Source: Isotricha intestinalis
Lineage: Eukaryota > Ciliophora > Litostomatea > Vestibuliferida > Isotrichidae
NCBI GenBank assembly: GCA_023807065.1
Contig: JAJJLU010003492.1
Coordinates: forward strand, 1-64,000
Direction: 5' to 3'
DNA length: 64,000 nucleotides
The notes under the pieces are model-generated. The model searched no databases. It saw only the letters and a program-made list of their open reading frames with translations, and was not told the DNA's origin. Shown here piece after piece: positions 56,501-64,000 of the stretch (position 1 is its first letter; each line of letters begins with the position of its first letter). The translations under genes were made by a program, and so were the position numbers.

Positions 56501-59403
56501 ATTTGGTTTTCTGTTAATTTTATAGTCGTATCTATTTCTTGTTCAAAATAATCATCTTGAATAGAATCATGACTTTGATCACTAATGAAAGTATATTCTA
56601 ATCTTTCATAATTTTCTTCTAATTCATCTTCATCATCTTCACTTTCTTCATTTTCTATTTCATTATTATTTTCTTGATTTAAAAAATTTAATTCAGGATT
56701 ATTTTCTATTTTATTTAAATTTGGATTATAAAAAATATCTTCTGGAAGTTGTTTATCTTTTAAAAGAACAGTGTTATTATTTTTGTCTAAAAAAAATTGA
56801 AATATTGGTCTTTGATTTGCTTTAATTCCAAAAGCATTATATATATATTTAATATCTAATTTCCCACACCAAACTTTATATAAATCTTTCTCTGTGTTTG
56901 GAATTCTATTATTTATCCCTGTTAAAATATAAAAATCATTAATAATTTTATCAATTAAATCTTTATGAAAATAATAAGCTTCATCGAAATAAACATAGTG
57001 TTTATAATCTAATAAATTAATGAAATTTTCCATTTTTTCAGATAAATCCTTGATTTGTTTATTAATCCTAAAAATTCTTTTATCCCTAATTTTTTTAAAA
57101 TTCTTTAACATAAATTCTTGTACTTTTTCGCTATTACATCTTCCCCCGACTCTAATAATTTGGTCAGTATATTTCATAATTCTTTCAATAAATTGATCTA
57201 AAGCATGATTAGTATAACAAACAACTAAAATTGGAGAATTAATATTCTGAAGTAAAAGACTAGTTAATATTTCTGCCATATATGTTTTTCCTGTTCCAGG
57301 AGGTCCTTGAATTAAAGCTATCTCATTTTGAAACACTAATTTAATTGCATTTAATTGAGATTTATCTAATTTATTTGTTAATTCTAAAGGAAAAGTCCCA
57401 TTAATATCAAATCTTTTATTATTATATGTCAAATATTTTTTATATGGAATATATTTCGGAATTGAAGTTGTAAATATATTTTTTATTATTTGATTTTGAA
57501 AAGGAAGATCATTTGCATTTAATTCTTTTAATCTTTTTAATAAATGAACATAATTTTCAAAATAAGCTTTTGATTCAAAAATTTGTAAATTATCTTTTCT
57601 GTAATCAATTAAAAATTTAAATGAATTCATTGAAGAATTAACTAATTTAGCTAATATTCTATATTTATTTCTAGGTAATCTAATATCTCTCTTTTTATTT
57701 AAAGGATTTCTTTTATCAATGTAAGGATTATGAAAGACAGTAATAAATAAAAAGTCAGTTAAATTTTGATCAGTTAATATTAATAAACTTCCAAAAATCA
57801 TTCTTTTTGTGAATTTAACTTTTTTATTTCTAACAGTTTCAAAATCTATGGTTAAAATAATTCCTTCGCTTGTAGCTTCAACTCCAGGAATAGAAGCATT
57901 AATATAATAATAAACATCTTTATGTTCTTTTTCAACTTTTTCAATATTTAAATTTCCTGAAAGACATATTTTTTGAATTGTATTTTTTAAACTTCTATAA
58001 CAATCCTCATATTCCAAATAAAATAATGTATTTAAATATCTATCACAATTAATATAATTTCCTTTTGGTAAATGAGGAACTAAATTTTTTTCTGCTCCAT
58101 TTCTTAATTCTTCTCCTGTAATTTCTATTTGTTTATTTTTATAATCTATTGGTATTGAATTTATATATGATAAAGAATATTTATATAAATCAAAGTTTTT
58201 GCTATTAAATTTTATATCTTCTTTTTTATTTTTTAATTTTTTCATTTCTTCTTCTTTTAATTTTATTCTCTTATCTTTTAATTCTTTATAATTTTTTATT
58301 ATTTCTAAACTTATTTTTCTAAAATCTTCATTATAATCTTTATCTCCTATTGATTTTTTGAGTGATTCTACAGTTTCTTCTATTTCCCATAAATGTAATT
58401 TTTTTGATTTATCTGAAAATTTATTCAAAACTTTTAAATTAAATATTAAATAATTATTGATAACATTTAGATATTCTAAACTTAAACTTTCTTCTTCAAT
58501 ATAAGTTTTTAATTCCTTTTCAAAAAAATTTGTATTATCAATTATTGATGAAATTATTTGTGTAGCAGGTCCTGAATTAATTTCAGATATTCTTTTAATG
58601 ATATTCATTAATAAAAATATCATTTCTGGATTTTTAAAATTTGTTCCATTTATTAATTGTTCATATTGAGGAAATGTATAAAAAAAATTTATTATATTTT
58701 CATTATCACTATCATTTAATTCTTTTAATTTTTTATGTGGAATATATGGTAAATTATTATTATTTTGATTATTATTTAATTCTTTTTCATTTTTTCCTTC
58801 ATTATTGATATTTGAAAATATTTTTCTATTTCTATTATTATCATAATATTTTTCTTTATATTTATCATAATTATTTTGTGAATTAGCATTGTTTTGATTA
58901 TAATTTTTTATATCATTATTTCTATTATATTTTTTATAATTTTCATTTTGATTCATTTGATTTTTATTTTGATAATTCCTATTTCCTATATTATTTTCAG
59001 GGTTATCATATATATAATTATCTATATCCATTTCATTAAATGTCTTTTTTTTCTTATAAGTTTGATTTTCATGATTATCATATATATAATTATCAATATC
59101 CATTTCATTAAATTTCTTTTTTTTCTTATAAGGTTGATTTTCAGGGTTATTATATATATAATTATCTATATCCATTTCATTAAATTTTTTATTACCTTTT
59201 CCCCTACTATAATTACGATTTTTTTGTTGATTAATTTGTTTATTATTATTTCTATGGACATTATCATCTTCATTAATTATTTTATCGAATATTGAATCAT
59301 AATTATCATTCCTATTATAATTTCCTTTGTTGCCTCTTCTACCTCTATAATTATTTCCTCTTTTCACTTTATTGTATGAATTATTATAGTCTCTGTTATT
59401 CAT
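53554..59403 (-). CDS. ZNFX1-like SF1 helicase with NF-X1 and RZ-type zinc fingers
   Basis: 1949 residues. Residues 1-230 are Asn/Lys-rich with three copies of a unit containing NEMDIDNYIYDN. A conserved armadillo-like region follows. The UPF1-type helicase has GPPGTGKT at about 700-707 and IVIIEEAAEVLEPH near 1060 (motif II, DEAA variant EEAA), then GDHKQLRPKP, DNYQGEENDIILLSLVRSN and NRVCVAFSRAK. From about 1360 to 1620 many C-x3-H/C NF-X1 fingers follow (CGHQC, CGHICKLKC, CGHECKGTC). The end has the RZ finger, WYKCPKGHLYVVGECGRP, then CPECGSSIGG. This order is that of ZNFX1, an RNA helicase of RNA-silencing granules in animals and of small-RNA inheritance; in ciliates small-RNA pathways guide genome rearrangement, which makes it notable. 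All helicase residues look intact. Confidence 0.95.
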   Translation of the reverse strand: MNNRDYNNSYNKVKRGNNYRGRRGNKGNYNRNDNYDSIFDKIINEDDNVHRNNNKQINQQKNRNYSRGKGNKKFNEMDIDNYIYNNPENQPYKKKKKFNEMDIDNYIYDNHENQTYKKKKTFNEMDIDNYIYDNPENNIGNRNYQNKNQMNQNENYKKYNRNNDIKNYNQNNANSQNNYDKYKEKYYDNNRNRKIFSNINNEGKNEKELNNNQNNNNLPYIPHKKLKELNDSDNENIINFFYTFPQYEQLINGTNFKNPEMIFLLMNIIKRISEINSGPATQIISSIIDNTNFFEKELKTYIEEESLSLEYLNVINNYLIFNLKVLNKFSDKSKKLHLWEIEETVESLKKSIGDKDYNEDFRKISLEIIKNYKELKDKRIKLKEEEMKKLKNKKEDIKFNSKNFDLYKYSLSYINSIPIDYKNKQIEITGEELRNGAEKNLVPHLPKGNYINCDRYLNTLFYLEYEDCYRSLKNTIQKICLSGNLNIEKVEKEHKDVYYYINASIPGVEATSEGIILTIDFETVRNKKVKFTKRMIFGSLLILTDQNLTDFLFITVFHNPYIDKRNPLNKKRDIRLPRNKYRILAKLVNSSMNSFKFLIDYRKDNLQIFESKAYFENYVHLLKRLKELNANDLPFQNQIIKNIFTTSIPKYIPYKKYLTYNNKRFDINGTFPLELTNKLDKSQLNAIKLVFQNEIALIQGPPGTGKTYMAEILTSLLLQNINSPILVVCYTNHALDQFIERIMKYTDQIIRVGGRCNSEKVQEFMLKNFKKIRDKRIFRINKQIKDLSEKMENFINLLDYKHYVYFDEAYYFHKDLIDKIINDFYILTGINNRIPNTEKDLYKVWCGKLDIKYIYNAFGIKANQRPIFQFFLDKNNNTVLLKDKQLPEDIFYNPNLNKIENNPELNFLNQENNNEIENEESEDDEDELEENYERLEYTFISDQSHDSIQDDYFEQEIDTTIKLTENQILDIIISNNLWQIGPRIRKEIMNYMKNQILERNPYDFSLLKAYEESLNQKIEIDLISDSEIIKQNKIIAMTTTGCAKYSTILEQNNFEIVIIEEAAEVLEPHIITTLTKNTKHLIMIGDHKQLRPKPYNYEMIIKYNFDISLFERLINNHIPFSSLKYQRRMKSIFADFVRLIYGSTDYIDYDNDDLKEKIKGIGNDMFFITHSNLEKENENLASKSNEYEAKYLIRLCNYFIKQGYESERITILTFYTGQVLLLRNLMKNENFKVRISSVDNYQGEENDIILLSLVRSNKQYSIGFLKNFNRVCVAFSRAKLGFYIIGNLDCIIEGEKLKSQKEKIDSRMNSIWQRIKNLLTEKNIISNKLTLICQRHKNKTEISSLSDFSKIPEGGCDQICHARLPCGHTCELLCHNTDHKNIKCKKQCTKKLNCGHQCTKYCFQECGKCNIKMEKTLPCGHKIFCECHENINLIKCEKKCEKRRKCGHICKLKCYENCESEICKELMYKKLPCSHINKYECNIPITDLECIEPCKKILICGHECKGTCGECLRGTLHIPCKNKCDKGLICGHRCKQLCSQECLCVEKCPNICKHGYCELICCEECVNCQERCIIGCVHRKCGRLCYQICSIGRCNERCNIKMKCGHQCMGLCGERCPNICKICDPENENFNIFFGREDNDDALFYKTKCGHCIEYRDMDYYMDNDKSIMMPLCPKCKSILIDEPRYQNIIKEKLKDIQKVKKIIMERNGSEEYLNVNRKIIYNIMSDIKNGVIKSLSKSNINNLIQILKDTVHICLSFNPDIVQSRLITTYNILTQFPFFVGIEFYQKKIEDSINSGKKIDNIDYLFMKNYEIIKKYFEGYQKFNNDFFTEFQRKIQNLISYVKIKETSFLSIFMLGGNDLLLKLEKNNFNCTKEELKRFEQKSDFESKQILRSLGTQWYKCPKGHLYVVGECGRPTEKSICPECGSSIGGINHVPERGNSSINIDNAF
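58990..59200. repeat. three tandem copies coding an NEMDIDNYIYDN unit
   Basis: Three near-identical stretches of about 75-80 bp within the helicase gene (minus strand), each coding KFNEMDIDNYIY.N.EN. The copies differ by few bases, so the duplication is fairly recent or kept uniform. Confidence 0.8.
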
Positions 59404-59840
59404 TGATTTTATAAAAAAATTTTGGGATATATATGTTGAAAAAAAATAGAATTAATTCATTATTGAAAAAAAATAATTTATTAATCCACTTATAAAAATA
59501 TTTTCGGTAAATGTTAATGAAAAAATAATCAAATTAATTCAAAAAAAATTTAGGTGTAACTGAAAATATATTTTTTTGTTAAATGAAATATATCTTGTTT
59601 AAATTTTAATTAAACTGATTTTTTATTTATTTAGAATGTCATGTAATACTTTTTGATAACAACAGAAATCTTTTCAAAAATTTTTGAATTATTTTAATAA
59701 TAGATTGTAATTCATTATTTATTGTTAAAATGTTTTATTAACATAAATTTTTTAATTAATTCTAAAATACTTTAAAATAATGATTAATAAACTTTTTGTT
59801 TGAAAAAAAAAAATGAAATGGTTATAAATAATTAATTAAA
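59404..59840. other. shared upstream region of helicase and A3
   Basis: About 440 bp between divergent genes; it must hold both promoters. A/T-rich with no recognisable element. Confidence 0.5.
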
Positions 59841-61883
59841 ATGAATAAATATCAATATTCTTGTTTTAAAAGATTAGATATTTTTGGTGTTGCTCCTCTT
59901 TTCACAATAAGAGGAAGACCAACATTTCAGACTCAAATTGGTTCATGTTTAACAATATTATGTATATTTTTAATGGGAATTTATGTATTAGTATTTTTAA
60001 ATCAAATGATTAATCATAAATCTCCTGATTTACAATCTTCAATTTATTATGATGAAATTCCACAAGAAATACAATTAAATAAAAATAATTTTTCTTTTGT
60101 TTTTGCTTTACAAACAAAAGACTATGTGAATTATATTGATGATAGTATTTATAATGTTAAAGCACATCAAATCAAATTAGAATTCATTAGAAATGGAATT
60201 TATAATTATGAAGATATTCCTTTAAAATTAATAAATTGTAGTCAATATAATTTTGAAATGATTCCAGAATTTTTTAAAAAATTACCATTAAATAATTTAT
60301 ATTGTATAGATAATGATATAAATTTAAAAGGAGAATTTAATAAAGAATATTGGAATTATATAAGATTAAATTTTTCCAAATGTGAAAATTCAACAGAAAA
60401 TGGAAATAAATGTAAATCTGAAGAAGAAATAAATAAATTATTAAGTGCAGGTTATATTGGAATTTTTATTCCTGATTATAGTTTTGAACCTACAAAATAT
60501 TCATCTCCATATAGTCCATATATTAAAAATTTATATAAAGCTTTTTCAATAAAATATTTTGAAGATATTTTTTTTTATTTTAAAATCGTTCAAATTATAA
60601 CTGATTCAGGGTATTTTTTTGAAGATAAAAAAACAATAAAATTTGCTACTTTTGATTACACTCAAAATGATATTGATTTTAGAGAATCAAATCATTTTTT
60701 ATCATTAACAATAAGAGTTTCATCAAAAAGAGAAATTTTTCAAAGATCATATATTAAACTTCAAGAAATATTTTCAAATGTTGGAGGAATGTTAAAAATA
60801 GTTTTATTAGCAGGTGAATATTCTGTTTATTTTATAAGAATGTTATTATATAAAAATTATATATTAGAATTTTTTAATTTAGATGAAAGTGAAATTAGAT
60901 TAAAAGAAGTAAGAAAAATGTATAATTTACAAAAAGTAAAAACAAATTTAGATACATTATTTTCTAATATAAGTAAACATAGTATAGGGAATAATAATTT
61001 ACAGATTATAGAAGAAAAATCAGAAAGTGGAAATAATAATGATAACAGTGAATGTTCAAACAAAGATTCAAAACAAGGAAGTTTTATTATATCAAATAAA
61101 AATAATAAAGCAGTTGAAAATAATTTTTTATTACAAAAAAAAGGAACATATTCATTTTTAAATTCAAAAAAAGAAACAAAAATAATGTTATATAGAGGAG
61201 CCACAGCAAATGTAAATAACTATTCTTCAAAAAAAAATTCAAAAACATTGCTTCCTCATATAAATCTTCCTTATGATAGACAAAAATCTGCAATTAATAA
61301 TTTGAAAAGAAATACAATAATTTCTAATTCAGGAAGAAATTTTGAAGGACAAAAAATGAGTTTTTTTAATAATAATATTAATAATAATAATAATAATAGT
61401 ACTAAATCATCAAAAAGAAAATCCATGATTTCAATTGATCATTTTAATTTTGACAAGCAAAAGAATAATATACCAGAATTAAATATATTAAATAAAAATT
61501 CATTAAAAAATAATAATTTTATGCCAAAAACACAATTAAGAGTAATTAAAGTTCCTGGTTTTTGTGCTGATTTTGTTTGTAAAAAAAATACTTTTAAAAC
61601 AATTAAACAAGTACATGAGAATTATAAAGAAATACAATTCTTATTAGATATTGTTCATTATCTAAAATCTGAAAATGAATTAAATATTATTGAAAAATAT
61701 TTTTTCACTGAAGAACAAAGAAAAATTCTCTCTTATACTTATTCTTTTGAAGCTGATTTTAAATTAGAAAGAGAAGGTTATGATTATATGATTAAACATG
61801 AAAAAAATAAATTTGATGACAAAGAAGTAAATGAAACTTGTCAAAAAAGTTTATTAAATTTTCAAAATAAAAATGATATTTAA
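59841..61883 (+). CDS. two-pass membrane protein, family A (copy A3)
   Basis: 680 residues, the longest of the three A copies. Leader RLDIFGVAPLFTIRG, helix at about 36-56, NQMINHKSP, an ectodomain with CENSTENGNKCKSEEEINKL, a second helix at about 314-337 (GGMLKIVLLAGEYSVYFI), LDESEIRLKEVRK, a longer Asn/Ser/Lys linker (about 365-555) with a run of Asn, then the cassette (FMPKTQLRVIKVPGF, DFVCKKNTFKTIKQVHENY, YSFEADFKLEREGY). The ectodomain is closest to A1. It is followed on the same strand, after 1.3 kb with a relic on the other strand, by B2, so an A gene and a B gene are neighbours here as they are at 45-49 kb. Confidence 0.86.
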   Translation: MNKYQYSCFKRLDIFGVAPLFTIRGRPTFQTQIGSCLTILCIFLMGIYVLVFLNQMINHKSPDLQSSIYYDEIPQEIQLNKNNFSFVFALQTKDYVNYIDDSIYNVKAHQIKLEFIRNGIYNYEDIPLKLINCSQYNFEMIPEFFKKLPLNNLYCIDNDINLKGEFNKEYWNYIRLNFSKCENSTENGNKCKSEEEINKLLSAGYIGIFIPDYSFEPTKYSSPYSPYIKNLYKAFSIKYFEDIFFYFKIVQIITDSGYFFEDKKTIKFATFDYTQNDIDFRESNHFLSLTIRVSSKREIFQRSYIKLQEIFSNVGGMLKIVLLAGEYSVYFIRMLLYKNYILEFFNLDESEIRLKEVRKMYNLQKVKTNLDTLFSNISKHSIGNNNLQIIEEKSESGNNNDNSECSNKDSKQGSFIISNKNNKAVENNFLLQKKGTYSFLNSKKETKIMLYRGATANVNNYSSKKNSKTLLPHINLPYDRQKSAINNLKRNTIISNSGRNFEGQKMSFFNNNINNNNNNSTKSSKRKSMISIDHFNFDKQKNNIPELNILNKNSLKNNNFMPKTQLRVIKVPGFCADFVCKKNTFKTIKQVHENYKEIQFLLDIVHYLKSENELNIIEKYFFTEEQRKILSYTYSFEADFKLEREGYDYMIKHEKNKFDDKEVNETCQKSLLNFQNKNDI

Positions 61884-61960
61884 AAAGATTTATATAAATT
61901 CTAAATTATAAATAATAATATTGATTAAGTTGATGAAATGGAAAAAACATAAATTAATTA

Positions 61961-62780
61961 TTATGTGATAATTATATTAGGTTTATTATGTTTTTTTTTT
62001 ATATAATCCTCTATAGATTTTATTAAATAATTAATATATTTATCAATTTGAATTCTAAAATCTCCTATCAAAAAATATTTCTTCTTAAGCCAAAGGTTAA
62101 ATATTAATTCAAATATACATCTTTTTAATATTTCTCTTTTAATAAATTATTTTAATCCAAAAAATTAATAATAATAAAACATCTGATTGTAAGAAAAATA
62201 TTCAATAATTTTGTTCCATTCAATTATATAATCCAAATCTAAAGTGATAAGTAGAAATATAATCTGAAACTCAAAGCGTTATTCAATTAAAATAAAAATC
62301 AATGAGTAAAATAAACAATACATTATAATTTCAAAAAGAATTTACATTTTAAAACAAAATAAAAAATAATCTAATTTATTTAATATAATTTAAAATTTCA
62401 TGATAAATAAAATCATAAAATGTGAAATTAATTCTAAAGGATAATGAAAAAAAAATGAAATAATACTTTGAAAAATAAATTCAATTAAAAAAATAAAAAA
62501 AATATTTAATAAATATTATTAACATACCAAGATATTAATGAGAATAGATTTAAAAAATGAATTAGTAACTAAATTAAAGTAAAATTGTTTATTATTTGGA
62601 ATATATTGTTCTATATATTTTGGATAAAAAATTTAATGTTGAAATAATTATAAATTGTGCTACTTTGAAATTTATAATATAAATAATTTTTGCAAAAATA
62701 AATTTTATATTTTGAGTTTGTCTTTCTGTTAATTATTCAATACCTTCCAAAAAATATTTATTTATTAAATCTTTTTTCAT
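61961..62780 (-). pseudogene. decayed multi-pass membrane-protein gene
   Basis: Minus-strand frames read like a hydrophobic membrane protein, interrupted by stops. It begins with an ATG at 62780 (MKKDLINKYFLEGIE, a TAA, LTERQTQNIKFIFAKII). A frame change follows near 62610, then YIEQYIPNNKQFYFNLV. It continues through HYPLELISHFMILF, LLITLDLDYIIEWNKIIEYF, KREILKRCIFELIF and IQIDKYINYLIKSIEDYI to a TAA at 61963-61961. In the chosen frames all of the eight internal stops are TAA. The last 61 codons are fully open. I do not recognise the family; there are probably several membrane helices. It lies between A3 and B2. Confidence 0.55.
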
Positions 62781-63172
62781 TTGATTTATAATATAAATTC
62801 AAAATTTAATTGAAATAAAAAGTAGAAATTAGTTTTATCTTTTAAATATAAGTATTATGATTGATTTTATTATTTATTATTTCAGAATTAAGCATTGAAC
62901 CTTTAATTTTTATCTTATTTTAAGAAATAATGGAGTTAATTTTAAAAGAATAAATGTTTTTTGAATTTATATTTTACAAAAAATCTATATTTTCTATTTT
63001 ATTGAATTATATTGAATTCTGTATTTACAAAATAAAAGATAAATAATTTTTAATAAAAAAAAATCCGAAAAATAAAATTTCAAAAATATTTATATAGATT
63101 ACTCAATAATAATTAAAAAAAAACTTTACTAATTCATTCCTTAAAATTAAATAAAAAAATATTCTAACTATC

Positions 63173-64000
63173 ATGAAAGTAATAAAAAAATTCGACTATC
63201 TTTCCCGTAAAGTAGCATTAACAATGAACGACAAAGGTGATAGAGGATATAAAACATATGTAGGAGGAATAATAAGTATAATTTCATTTTTTTCATCAAT
63301 ATTTTGTGGAATATATTTTTTAATAAGAATGTTTAGTAGAAAAGATTTATCAGTAATATATTCAACACAAATGAATCCATATATAAATTTAACATATTCA
63401 AATAAATTACCATTTTTATTAAGAATATCAGATACAAATTCCCTTCCTTATGATGAAGATAATAAATTATATTATATTACAAGTAGTGTTTGGTTTGGTG
63501 GATCTAATGATACTTCTTTATTAGGGACTGCATCTCAAACATCACAATCACTTAATATTTCTAAATGCAATTTAGATATTCATTTTACTGATGAATTTAA
63601 AAGTTATTTTGATAAGTTTGAAAATTTATCTTCGTATTATTGCTTATTACCCAGAAATTATTCACAAACTATATATGGTTTATATGGGAATTATTATCCT
63701 TTTTCTTTTTATTCTTTCACTTTTAGATATTGTAAAAATACAACTGAAAATAGTGATTTTTGCTATTCTCTTGATGATATGAAAACTAAACTTAAATCAC
63801 CTTATTTAGATGTTATTTTTATTGATTATACAATGAATTCTTTAAGTTTTAAAGAAGTTAAAGAATTATCAATTAGAAAAGAAAGATATGAATTATCAAT
63901 TAAATTATATAAGAGAATTTGGCTATATTTAGAAAATATAAAATATATTACTGATAATGGGTATATTTTCTCATCTAATGAATATGAAAATTTTCATAGA
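63173..64000 (+). CDS. two-pass membrane protein, family B (copy B2, runs off right edge)
   Basis: 276 codons are present from an ATG at 63173 to the window end, with no stop. The translation is a close paralogue of B1: leader KFDYLSRKVALTMNDKGDRG, TYVGG and a helix at about 31-53, an IRMFSRKDLSVIYST junction, RISDTNSLPYDEDNKLYYIT, YYCLLPRNYSQTIYGLYG, a CKNTTENSDFCYSLDDM region and SIRKERYELSIKLYKRIW. The second membrane helix and the tail lie beyond the edge. Most differences from B1 are conservative changes, so both copies appear to be under selection. Confidence 0.88.
   Translation, partial: MKVIKKFDYLSRKVALTMNDKGDRGYKTYVGGIISIISFFSSIFCGIYFLIRMFSRKDLSVIYSTQMNPYINLTYSNKLPFLLRISDTNSLPYDEDNKLYYITSSVWFGGSNDTSLLGTASQTSQSLNISKCNLDIHFTDEFKSYFDKFENLSSYYCLLPRNYSQTIYGLYGNYYPFSFYSFTFRYCKNTTENSDFCYSLDDMKTKLKSPYLDVIFIDYTMNSLSFKEVKELSIRKERYELSIKLYKRIWLYLENIKYITDNGYIFSSNEYENFHR

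Overview
The window is nuclear DNA of a unicellular eukaryote with a very AT-rich genome; intergenic DNA is almost pure A/T. Long genes are intronless or carry tiny GT-AG introns (two found, 25 and 38 nt). TAA, TAG and TGA all end genes, so the code is standard. Coding sequence is rich in Asn, Lys and Ile. Three things together suggest a ciliate that kept the standard code, for example an anaerobic or rumen trichostome: families of two-pass membrane proteins that start with a 'DIFG...FTIRG' leader, tiny introns, and a bacterial-type maltose O-acetyltransferase. This is inference; an AT-rich amoebozoan, Anaeramoeba or an anaerobic fungus is not excluded from sequence alone. No rRNA, tRNA, telomere or CRISPR was seen.

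Layout. 1-15 kb is compact housekeeping: the first codons of a canonical HSP70 leaving the left edge, a tail-anchored longin protein, a catalytically dead ABHD17-like hydrolase, a Lys/Asn-rich protein, a NEK kinase, a kelch protein, a DIS3L2-type exoribonuclease, a DNAJC17-like J protein and an Aurora-like kinase. 15-17.2 kb holds a decayed gene, a small secreted cysteine-rich protein and about 1 kb of non-coding DNA with two hairpins. 17.2-35.4 kb holds an RCC1-kinase fusion, the V-ATPase A subunit, an EF-hand protein, a two-exon Asn-rich protein, a SMARCAL1/ZRANB3-like SNF2 ATPase, coiled-coil proteins and a small two-exon gene.

36-64 kb is more accessory. It carries three paralogues (A1, A2, A3) and two more distant ones (B1, B2) of the two-pass membrane protein family, a 1241-residue cysteine-rich multi-pass surface protein, gene relics, a broken and divergent HSP70-like gene with a duplicated substrate-binding part, a three-domain sugar acetyltransferase with only one apparently active domain, and a ZNFX1-like helicase.

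Genes are packed 50-200 bp apart, often in divergent pairs that must share a promoter (1497/1671, 4505/4611, 8671/8814, 22954/23068, 33344/33551, 51379/51507). Start codons usually sit in A-rich sequence. The most interesting items are the membrane-protein family with its invariant C-terminal cassette, the HSP70-like gene interrupted by one TAA at a conserved Gln position, the triplicated acetyltransferase, and gene relics whose in-frame stops are mostly TAA.
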